From: Mugil cephalus
Taxonomy: Eukaryota > Chordata > Actinopteri > Mugiliformes > Mugilidae
Length of the DNA stretch: 64,000 nt
Reading direction: 5' to 3'
Assembly (NCBI RefSeq): GCF_022458985.1
Contig: NC_061789.1
Coordinates: forward strand, 8,536,357-8,600,356
Below the pieces are notes generated by a model, which saw only the letters and a list, made by a program, of their open reading frames with translations, ran no database searches and was not told the origin of the DNA. Shown here one piece after another: positions 13,801 to 25,800 of the stretch; position 1 is the stretch's first letter, and each line of letters begins with the position of its first letter. Made by a program: the position numbers and the translations under genes.

Positions 13801-16800
13801 TAGTCTCCGGAATAAAGATTAAACACCTCGCTAAGGTGAGCAGCAAATCTAAACGGAGACACTTTAGTGAAACACGGTGCAGGTGCTGCAAACGACAGAT
13901 AAAGTACTGCTGCAGTGGATTATTCAGATTAACGATCAATAATTAAAGAGGCAACTAAGTTTCTTGTTTATTGCAACGTCTGCTGTTGATACTCAGGAAT
14001 TCAAAGTGGGCAACAAGACTCGTCAGGCTGTACGAGATCTAACGCTGAACATGTTCGAGGGGCAGATCACAGTGGTGCTAGGACACAACGGCGCTGGGAA
14101 GACGACCACGTTGTCAATGCTAACAGGTAACCTGGGGCTGAAAACATAGTATCACACATTAAACACGGCTCATAAAAGACATTAACCCAACTACCGCCAC
14201 GTCCCAGGTCTGTTTCCGCCGACCAGCGGCAGAGCCTACATCAGCGGGTACGACATCTGTCAGGACATGGCTCTGATCCGACGCAGCCTGGGACTCTGCC
14301 CCCAGCACGACGTGTTGTTTGACAACCTGACAGTGAGAGAGCACCTGCTCTTCTATGCACAGGTATTCTCACAGTTACAAAAACACACACGTACAGTAAA
14401 TTTACATCTTCTTCTGATGAATCTTTCTACTTTACTCACTCTTGCTCACGTGTTAAATCGGATGGAAATGTAGGAGAGTGTTTAAATTAGCAGATGGATA
14501 TATTTAGTGTAGAGGGTACGCACGTGCTGTCACAGCGTGCAGGCGTCTCCGTGGTTACGGCCACTAAGTGGCAAAATGTGACAGTTACGCACGGAGATTA
14601 GCAGCATTAGGTTGAAGCGCAGGCTTTAATGGCCTCTAAATTGTGAAATTAATTTAAAATAGATAAAGGTGAAGAGCTGTTGTGCGATTGAGTGAACCAA
14701 CAGATTTGAAAAGCAGTCGGCGATATCTGTAAAAATATATCTATGACACAGAACAGAGAAGTAAATGGATTGCTGCATTATGGTTAAACACCTGGAATCA
14801 GACACCTGGTGTCGTGGTTCATATTTAGTGTCAGGTAATATTAATTTATGCTGTAAATGAGGGGGGTACTCTAGTATAAAGCGGTTGGAGCTCTGTTGTA
14901 TAAAGTGCCAAAAGGCACTTTTTCCCAGTCTAACTGCATTTACTGCTACATTTCACCATGTTTTTGCCACTGAGGGGCCAGGGCCTCTATACCCTCTATA
15001 CATAATTAGTATATTTGCATAACTGTTGTTGGTTGCAGTAGTTTCTTTCACCCAAAAGATCTTAACTTTTTCTAAACTTCTAATCCTTCCTTCAGTTTCC
15101 AATTTCTTGTCCTTTCACAAGCTCCTTCCAGACTCTCCATTGCACTCAGTGTATTTATCTGCCTTGTGTTCAGCTGAAAGGCTACTCCAAAGAAAAGATT
15201 CCAGACGAGGTGGACAGGATCATCCGTATCCTGAACCTTGAGGACAAGCGACAGGCTCGCTCCAAGACCCTCTCTGGTGGCATGAAGAGAAAACTTTCCA
15301 TCGGCATCGCTCTCATCGGAGACTCAAAGGTCAGGAATTTCACAGATATTAGTAACTCTCCTTCATTATTGTTCTATTGTTGTTTATCCTCCCTTTCTCT
15401 CAACCTATACACATCCCCAGGTTGTCATGTTAGATGAGCCCACATCGGGTATGGATCCTTCAGCACGACGTGCCACCTGGGACCTTCTGCAGGGGGAGAA
15501 ACGCGGTCGCACCATCATGCTCACCACGCACTTTATGGACGAGGCCGACCTGCTCGGCGATCGTATTGCCATCCTGGCGGGAGGAGAGCTGCAGTGCTGC
15601 GGGTCACCACTCTTCCTTAAGAACAAATATGGTAAGTGCAGCAGGAGTGCACGACTCCACATATTTTACAGTTCGACCCATAAAAACTCAGCAGAAAGTA
15701 ATGCTTTACAACAATGAAAGCTATATTCTTGACCTGAATGCATACTGATAACAGACAGCTCATGTGCTACGTCATGTGTGCTGCAGATACGTATAGGCTG
15801 TATAAAAACAGGCTGCAGTTCAGCACCATTAATAGCATTTAATATAGTTTTTTGACTCAATTTGTCCAATGAATTATCACTGTCATCTGATGTACATATA
15901 TACAACGTGGATTTTAGGCTGCATTTAAAATTTTGCAATAATGTATTGTATCGTGACTGAGGTATCGTGATACGTATCGTATCGTGAAGCCCTTGCCAAT
16001 ACCCTACTATTAATCCAAATGATCCATTTTTAATTTATTGCACTTGCAGAGAAAAAGTAGTGGTGGAGTTGACCAAAACCTTTTCTTTTAAAATTTATAT
16101 TAAGTCATTCATAATCGTTATTGTATAGATTGTATAGAATATCGCGATCAATATCGCCATTTTTATCATTTTTCCCACCTCTAATTTAAAAGTGCTCCAC
16201 ATTGTGTTGTTAGACCAGTGATCAGTCACTAGTTCATATTTTCCTTAAAGGGTCATGGCACACTTCCTACAGCTGCACAGCTATGGCAAAAGTACATCCT
16301 AGTAGTTAGTCTCAAAAGAAACTTTGCCCTTTTATGCTTTTATACTCATGTAATTAGTCATTCATAATATAAAGTCTATATAAAACACACATGGACATCT
16401 ATTAATTAAACTACTGGAGTGTAAACGGTGTGAGCTTTCTGAAGTTACGACTATTAAATATATGGACTCTGTTCCTTTCATCTGCTCATCAGGTGCTGGA
16501 TACCACATGGTGATAGTGAAGGATGCTCTTTGTAACGTGTCCGAGATCACCCGCCTTGTTCACATGTACGTTCCCAACGCCACGCTGGAGAGCAGCGCCG
16601 GAGCCGAGCTCTCTTACATTCTGCCCAAAGAAAGCACCAGCAGGTGAGTGAGCCCGGCCTCAGATCGAATGCGCAGCGCTCACAATAACGCAGCGTGTGA
16701 AGCAGCCTAATGGCTGATGTGAAAGCGTTTGAAAAGGGGTCAATAAATTATTGAACTTTTATGAAAAAGCGCGTTGCCAACTCTGTACTCACATAATATT

Positions 16801-19800
16801 GGTCCAGCTCAAATCTGGACATGATCTCCAAACATCTCTCAGTTTTTTTTTTTGTTTTTTATTAATATGCACATTTAATTAATCAAAAAGGAAAATGTGG
16901 AATCTAAGAGTCCATGTTGTAATTTGTCTCAGGTTTGAGTTGCTGTTTGCCGAGTTGGAGATGAACCGAGAGGAGCTCGGCATTGCCAGCTACGGTGCTT
17001 CAGTCACGACTATGGAAGAGGTTTTCCTCAGGTATGAGATACGCGACGGGGTAAATGTGTTGGTCTTTCCAGTTTTTACACGTCAGTGTCATCTGACTGT
17101 GAAAGAAACTCTGTTTTTGCTTGGCACATTTTCAACTAGGCAGCAGGTCGGTGCAATGAGCGATCGTATCATTGTACTGTTCTGTAGGGACATTTTAATA
17201 TTCAAATGAAGACATTCTCACGCACTGTGCAAGAAAATATCCCTTCCTTTAGATGTTTAATTTATAACCATTACAGAAAACTATCCAAGGAATTATTTTT
17301 GAAAGCGTCCACGCTTATTTTCTTTTTTTGAAACAAACCAGGCCTCCCGCTGACATACAGCATTCGCTCGTACATCTGAGCTGCCTGCTGTTAACTGACC
17401 AGTTATGTCCGACTCCCCGCGGATATGATGTGCGTATCTGTGGCAACGGGCAGACGACCGCTTCTAGTCCAGGCGGCCAACGCCGCGTGCTTCTTCCGAG
17501 TGGCCCGAGTGCAAACCGTCCTAATTGGTGCTACCGAGCCTCCGTTATTTACAAGCCACACTGAGAGACCAGCAGTGTGTCCTGACAAATTACGCTTTAC
17601 ATCAAAGTTCATACGTGACACATAGAAAACCGCTGCTTCCTTCCGGCACTGAACATTTACAGTGGTGGCTAAAAATAACGCCTAGAAACAGTTTTGTTTT
17701 TATGGATTTTTTTTTATATACACAGATGTTTATACACTGATCAGCCACAACATTATGACCACTGACAGGAGAAGTAAATAACATCTTGTGACTATTCAAT
17801 GTTCTGCTTGAGAAACGTTTGGACCTGGTATTTGCGGAGATGTTACTTAGACTTGTACCACCCACCTAGACCAGACCCTGGACATAGCCATAGCAGTGAC
17901 ACTCCTGAGAAGCCCCTCCCTTCAACCCGTAGGACCCAAAGGTCCTCACTAACAACATCCTGTTTCCTGACACCACAGGACACCCTCTTTATTAATTCTT
18001 CATTCTTTATTCTTTATTCAGATCCCCATTACTCTTCCTGGGCTCTGCATACTACATAGTTTTACAAAAGCATGATGAATTATTATGTAGACATCTGAAC
18101 CAAGAAGTCAAACTAAAAACATTTTCTGGACACGGTGTTAGGAAGGTGGTCATAATGTTACGCCTGATCGGTGTACGTAGTCTGTTTTAGTTTTGCAATT
18201 TTTAGTACGTACACATGCCCTTTTAAAGGAACCTCGTATGACAGTTTTAATAATGGTAACAATAAGACAATGTTCACAGGGTTGGGAAGCTGGTGGATTC
18301 CAGTTTGGACATCCAGGCCATCCAGCTGCCCGCCCTCCAGTACCAACACGAGAGACGCTCTCACGACTGGACCACTGACGATGCCAGCAGCATCAGCGGC
18401 CTGACCGACGTGACCGACTTCACAGACAGCGGCACGCTCATCTCAGAGGACTGCTCCAACATTAAGCTGAACACTGGGGTAAGAAGAAGAAGAGACACTG
18501 TAGCAGTACCATTAAGTGATGATGCTCACAATCAACCGGTTTTAAGTGGATAATGGGCTATTTATATGGGGTGCAGCAGATTAGCATACCAGAAATTAAA
18601 TGAACTATTCAGATTACGTTACTGACTTTCTGTTTGAACTTAGTCGTCTCCCTTTCGAATCGGTTCAGTCGCCCTCTCTGTGAACTCAGGCGTTTTCCAG
18701 AGTAGTTCCGTCTTTTAGGTAAACACGTCCAGTGCTGCTGAATTTCCCAGGAAATTCTTGAACGCTAGTGAACTAGTCATTGCAGTTATTGTTAGCGGAA
18801 GTCCACCCGGAATTCATTTGAATTTTGGGAAAAAACTATTAATGTCATAAATTGTCCATGTGGAAAGCATCCTAAGGGACCGGCAATAGCCTGGAAGCAA
18901 ACTTGAACTTTGTCCTCAAAATGTTTTTGTTTTCTGTTTTTTGGGTTCTGTTATACATCCTTTATATGGTGATGGGCAGAAGAGCTGCATTCATGCGCAT
19001 CATCTAAATCTGTGGAGTTGAATTTGTTTACAGCAAAATGACTCTGATGGGTTGTAGGACTATCAAATAGCACGTAGAGGTTTTTTTTTTCCTCTTTACC
19101 TAAAAGGTGTGTAACCAGACTCTGGGTTTCACCTGTGCGACCTAATGAAGAAACCACTCCTTAGGGCTGGGTGCTATGACCAAAACTGTATATCACGGTA
19201 TTTTTCAAAATTCTGACGCGACTGGTTACCGTAATAATTGTAATCTGCGCGCAACGTTTTTGTTCTCATTCATAAAAAGCTAAAACTGGGGACATTTTCG
19301 GGGACACCTTTAGCCGGGGGGAAAGGTCATGCAAAACGGGGGCTGTCCCCAGAAATCGGGGACATCTTGTCACCCTTCTCGTTTTGTCGCTTCCTTTTTT
19401 TTGGACATTTCCATCTTCACCACACCTCACAGTGACGCAGTCACACTATGCGTGTTTCGAAGCGCTACATTGAAAATGGCCGTTTTCTCCTCCACCAGGT
19501 TAGACTACACCTGCAGCAGTTTTATGCCATGTTCCTTAAGAGGGCGCTGTACAGTTGGAGGAACTGGAAAGTGATGGTGGCGCAGTTCCTGGTCCCTTTG
19601 GTTTTCACGATTGTGGCCTTAGTCGTGGCACGCACCTTCCCCAATCACCAGAACGCTCCCCCGCTGGGGCTGGAACTCGGTCGCTATGGTCCCACCAAGG
19701 TCCCTGTGTCTGTGCTGCCTGGGGCAGGTCCTCTGGCTGTGGCCTTGGCGGATGCGTACAGTTCCCAACTCCCTGCCCAGCAAGGTCAACGAATCAACCT

Positions 19801-22800
19801 CACAGGTAAACGTAGTAATAAAAAAAACAAAAAAACAAGAACATAGCATTGATACTTATTTGAGTATTTCCTCTACAAATGTATTTTCCTACTCTCCCTT
19901 TTTAGACTTTACTGATTACATCCTGACCCACGCAAGGGAAGAAGGCGGCGTCTTCAACGAGCAGTGTGTGGTGGGCGCCACTTTCCGCGGCAGCAGATTC
20001 GAAGAGGCGACGGCGTACTTCAACAACGAGGGCTACCACACGCCGGCCACAGCCCTCATGATGGTGGACAACGCTCTGTTCAAGCTCCTGGCTGGACCCA
20101 ATGCTTCCATCCACACAGGCAATTACCCCATGCCACGCGACCTGTCGGAGGCGGCCCACAGCCAGCTCACAGAGTGAGTGGGGGGGGGGGAGGATTTTCC
20201 CAAAATCAAGAACGTAACCCGTGGAAACGAGCTCTAACTGCAGGAATATGATCTGTTATAGTGTTATCACCTGAGCTCATAGCTCATAGTTTTCTGAAAA
20301 GATGCAACTGCACTTAATTTAACACGGGCATGTCGCTCTCTTCTTCCTACACTATAGGGGTAAGACAGGGTTTGCCATCGCCATCAACCTGATGTACGGT
20401 ATGGCCTCCCTGTCCAGCACCTTTGCCCTGCTGCTCGTCATAGAGTCTTCTATCAAGTCCAAGCACGTGCAGAAGGTCAGCGGCGTCTACCTGGCCAACT
20501 TCTGGTTTTCGGCCCTGTTGTGGGACCTCTTCAACTTCCTGCTGCCGTGTCTCCTCATGCTGGTCAGTACGACACCTGGATGCGGAGCGTGTTTTCCGCA
20601 CGGATTCGGTGTTTGTGTGTGCGTGTTGTACAGCGTGCGCTCTTTTGCTCTCAGGTGGTATTCCAGGCTTTTGGAGTGAAGGCGTTTGTGGAGGACAACC
20701 ACCTCGTGGACGTGCTGCTGTTGCTCCTGCTGTACGGCTGGGCGGTCGTGCCTCTCATGTACCTGCTCAGCTTCTTCTTCTCCACCGCCGCCACCGCCTA
20801 CACGCGCCTCACCATCTTCAACATGATCTCCGGCACCGCCACCTTCCTCGCTGTCACCATCATGGCGATCCCAGGTGAGAGGGGTTTTCAAACGATGCAG
20901 TCTGGCCAGAATATAAAACGACTCCTGCCTTTTGTACGGCTTGTTGTTGGAGTAATACTACACCGTCCAACTGGTTTTGTGGTATTTCTACAAGTAGGGC
21001 AAAAATGAGGAAGGTCTGATCTTCGTGAGCGTGAAAGTATGTGAAATGTGAGAGTAAAGCATGAAATTCCTCCTAAAAAACAAACATCTGCGGAGCTTAT
21101 TCACCGTAAATAACCATCTTGTGACAATTAAGTGTTCTGCTAGGAAGCTACACACAGAAAACCGGTTCAGGAACAAACAACAAGGTGTTGACCTGGCGTC
21201 CAAATTCAGTAGATCCCAAACCGATCAGGTATCTGTGGGATGATCCACAGAGGCCCCTCCTGACAACATTGTGTTACCAGACACCACATGACGCCCTCTG
21301 AAGGCCCATGTCCATTATCTGATGAGTTGTACTATTTTGGAGACCTACACAATGCTAGGACACGATGCACTCAACACGTCTCACACTGCGCTCTCTAGCC
21401 CTGAAACACAATCTGAACAACCTCGGTCCAAGACATGACGTGTTGGTTTGAAGATTAACACTGCTTCTGGCATTTGGGTGTTTGGTCGAGGGATCCTGTT
21501 CTTACAGCTCCTGTTGTTTAGAAGTGGTGCCTAGTGTTCCCCGTGGAATAAAGACCATCTTTATCTGTTTTTTTTTCTTCTCCTACAGAGCTGAAGCTGG
21601 AGCACCTGTCCCACTTACTGGACAAGGTGTTCCTCATCTTCCCAAACTACTGCTTGGGCATGTCTTTCAGCCAGTTCTACCAGAACTACGAGTTCATCTC
21701 ATTTTGCACCTCCAACATTTTCACGGAGAGGATCTGTGAATCATTTAGTAAGTGCTAGAATAAACTAGAATATATGTATTTGATTAGAGGTGAGACATTT
21801 CTTGCAGTGACAGGGGTGGTTCATTTTTTTCATTTTTACACAGACAACTATAATAAATATGATATTTGCTGTAATGCTTTCAGTTTTTGACCGTTTATCA
21901 TTTTTTATATACGGATCAAAGTTATTAAACCCACTTTTCTACATGTGCTTTTTGGAGAGTTAACAGTATTTTACAGGAAAGAACGTCCTCTTGAGACATT
22001 GTGAGCTAATGGGAAGTGATGAGAAAAATAGGGTCAAAAACATAAATACTGCAGACCGCTGATGCTGCAGTATTATTTCCTAATTTTCATTGTCTTTAAT
22101 TGCAAACGCGGTCGTGGAGTGAGATTTGCTCAATAATGGAATAAGTTCTGTGTTTCTCTGTCCCTAGACATCACCTATCAGCTAAACTACTTCTCCATGG
22201 CGGAGCCCGGCGTGGGCCGCTTCGTCGTGGCCTTCGCGGCGCAGGGCGTCGTTTATCTCATCCTGCTGTTCGTCATCGAGCTGCAGTGCATCCGCACTCT
22301 CTGGCGACTCCTCACCTCGCTGGGCAGGAGGCGCAAACAGGTCGGTGAACTGTTGCAGGAGTAGGTTGACAGACAGTATATTCAGACTAAAGCCCAGAAA
22401 ATGGGAAAACAGTTTAGCAAAGGGTGGTGGAGAGAGATCATCATCCTGCAGCTTAAAAAAATATCTCATCCTCATCATGACTATGCGTGTGCTGCAAATG
22501 CTCAGAACGCAACCGAAAACAGAAACGTGGAGAAGGAAGTGCAAAAGACAACAGAACTGTTTCCAGCTATAATATAAACAGTGATGACCCTGACTGGGGC
22601 GCACGTGACTCTGGGAGCCGCTGACTTTTGCAACTCGTCTGTGGTGGTGAAAATAAGCCGAAATGTACATTTTTGCTCGTTTCTGTTTCTTATTTTAACG
22701 TCCTCCTCACATGACTCCTTATCCTCACGAGCACTTTGCTTATTTTCCGTCCGTCAGTTCAAATAATCTGACAAAATACTCAGTTTATTTGCAGACGGAT

Positions 22801-25800
22801 GACGTTAATAATATTTAAACAATGCCACCTCAGATAAACTCAGAAAGGGAGGAAAGTACAGGCACCGAAAAGAGTTTCTTCAGTAGCACAGGGAACAAAA
22901 TAAACACTGACCATCAGCTTTAACTGTGAAATAACTCGGTTGTAATAAAACGACTACGAGAAGCCAGTTAAGTGGAAAAGCATGCGCTCATACGTCTGTA
23001 AACTGATCATATATCATATCAAGGGAACAATCTTCAGCCAAAGTTAATGGTTGATATTTTCCTGGAAGATCCTTTCATACACTGCGCTCCGCCTTGTAGT
23101 CTCACTTCCTCAGGCACAAAGAGCAGCCGGGGGGTCACATGGTGAGGCTCACGGTTTCCCATGTCTGCATGAATCAGCAATTAGACTTTAATTATTTTTT
23201 TTAAAAAAACATTTGTGGGAATGAGTATTGGAAATCAGTGACCACATACAGCCCAATTAGATCTGAACGGGTCGGACCAGTAACGTAATGACAACTCCAG
23301 ACCTTTTGTCCAAGAACTAATACTTTAGAAGAATGTTTATATTAAATAAACTATCCTTTAAAAGAAAAAAAGAAAGAAAAGAATTTTTTTTGGCTGTCTT
23401 TCTGTGGCTGTCTGCTGTTCAGTCCTGGGTCTCAGCGTTATTTTCTGTCCACTTGTCTTTCTAAAACAGTGGACAAATTAGGAATTGCAGTTTAAAAAAT
23501 GCAGCGGTCCAGATTAGATCCTCCGGCGGGCTGCTTAGGGTCCGCTGGCCTTATGTTTGACACCTGTGATCTAATCTAAATTATTTGAAGATTGATTTGG
23601 AATGAAAATGATTGTTAGGTGTAACCTGAATACATACCTTAACATAAATCAGAATCAAAGTCAACATCAGAACCTTTATCGGCCAAAAGTACAACGTTTT
23701 ACCTGGCGTATCAGCGCCACGTAATGTGATGGGTCATTTTCCTGTAAGCTGGAGGCTGCGTTTTACTCTCTGCAGCTGATGTTCATCTCATCATATGTTT
23801 CCATCTAACCTGTCGGGGTGTTTGTGTGCGTTAGCTGCCTCTGATCGAGGACGCGGCGCTGCTCCCGGAGGACAGGGACGTGGCTGAAGAGAGGAAGAGG
23901 GTCCTGGAGTGCCAGCCGGTTGTGGAGTCGATGGTCGGGAGCCCCCTCATCCTGCAGGAGATCAGCAAGGTAGGCATCCCGGCAGGCTTCTGGTAAAACC
24001 TGTGTGCATGAGTTAAAAAAAAAAAAAAAGTAACCGCCCCGTCTCTCTGCGCCCTCTCAGATATACAGCTGCGGGGAGACGCTCCTGGCCGTGGATCGGC
24101 TCTCCCTCGCGGTGGGGAAAGGGGAGTGCTTCGGCCTCCTGGGCTTCAACGGCGCGGGCAAGACGACCACGTTCAAGATGCTGACGGGCGACGAGAGCGT
24201 GACGTCCGGGGACGCCTACATCGACGGGTACAGCATCCTGAGCGACGTTAAGAAGGTAAGGGGGGCGGGGAGGGGAGACGTGAAGCGGGGTCAACCGCGG
24301 AGCCTCGGCGGAGTGTGAACGGAACGCTTGTCTGTGGATTGCAGGTGCAGCAGCGCATCGGTTACTGCCCCCAGTTTGACGCCGTGCTGGATCACATGAC
24401 GGGGAGGGAAACGCTCAGCATGTACGCCCGGCTCAGAGGAATACCGGAGAAGTACGTGTCCGGATGCGTGGAGAACATCCTGAGGTCGCTGCTGCTGGAG
24501 CCTCACGCGGATAAACTGGTCCGCAGCTACAGGTAAGTTACGTTTTTAGAGAGGAGTTTGGTGTCATTAGCACCGCACTCATTTAATTCTTAATTCTCGC
24601 GCATAGTGGCGGCAACAAGCGGAAGCTGAGCGCGGGCATGGCTCTGATCGGCGGGCCTCCCGTCATCTTCCTGGATGAACCATCGACGGGGATGGACCCC
24701 GTGGCCAGGAGGCTGCTGTGGGACGCTGTTACACGCACACGGGAGTCTGGCAAGGCCATAATCATCACCTCTCACAGGTACGCTTCTCAGAGGACATTAA
24801 CGAAAAATGTCACATAGAAAGAAAAAAAAAAAACGTAAAAGATGACCCGTCCCTGTGTTGCGTGTCGCTTGTCAGTATGGAGGAGTGCGAGGCCCTGTGC
24901 ACCAGGCTGGCGGTGATGGTCAACGGCCAGTTCAAGTGCCTCGGGAGTCCCCAGCACCTGAAGAGCAAGTTCGGCAGCGGCTACACCCTGCTGGCCAAGG
25001 TGCGCGTCAACGGCGACCTGGAGGACAGCGACCTGCTGCTGTTTAAGGACTTCATTGAGAGCACCTTCCCAGGTCAGAGGCGCACGGTTGATTTAACCAC
25101 GCAGACGTGTACACTCACTTGCCACTTTATTAGGCACACCTCTTCAATTGCTCGTTAGCACAAACGGCTAATCAGCCAATCACGTGGCTGCGATTCAGGG
25201 CTTTTTTAGGCATGTAGAGGAGATCGAGACGAGTTGCTGAACTTTAAACCGAGCATCAGATTTAAGTGACTTTGAACGTGGTGTGGTTGTTGGTGCCGGA
25301 CGGGCTGGTCTGAGTATTTCAGAAACTGCTGTTTACAGAGAATGGTCTAAAAAAGAGATGAGCAGACTGGCTGGAGATGATAGAAAATCAACAGTAACTC
25401 AAATAACCACTGGTTACAACCAAGGAATGCAGAATACTGAGCTCATCATAGATGTGCAGCCGACAAATCTGCAGCAACTGCGTGATTCCATCATGTTAAT
25501 ATGGACCAAAACACCTTGTTGAAAGGATGCCACGAAGAATTAAGGCAGTTCTGAAGACAAAAGGGAGTCCAGTCTTTTACTAGCAAGGTGTACCTAATAA
25601 AGTGGCCGGTGAGCGTATTTAAACAGGTCCAATCAGCTCTAACCACGTACGTTTTCTCCCGCCACAGGAAGTCAACTGAAGGACGAGCACCAAGGAATGG
25701 TGCACTACCACCTGACTGACAAGACACTAACGTGGGCGCAGGTACATATTTACAGATATTAAAACCACAGGAAAAGATACTGAAACGCCTGCTGTTATTT

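Noticed and set aside
25283-25522. 79-codon frame as an independent gene
   Set aside because: It lies between the terminal inverted repeats of a Tc1-like element in an ABCA3 intron and reads as a decayed transposase fragment.
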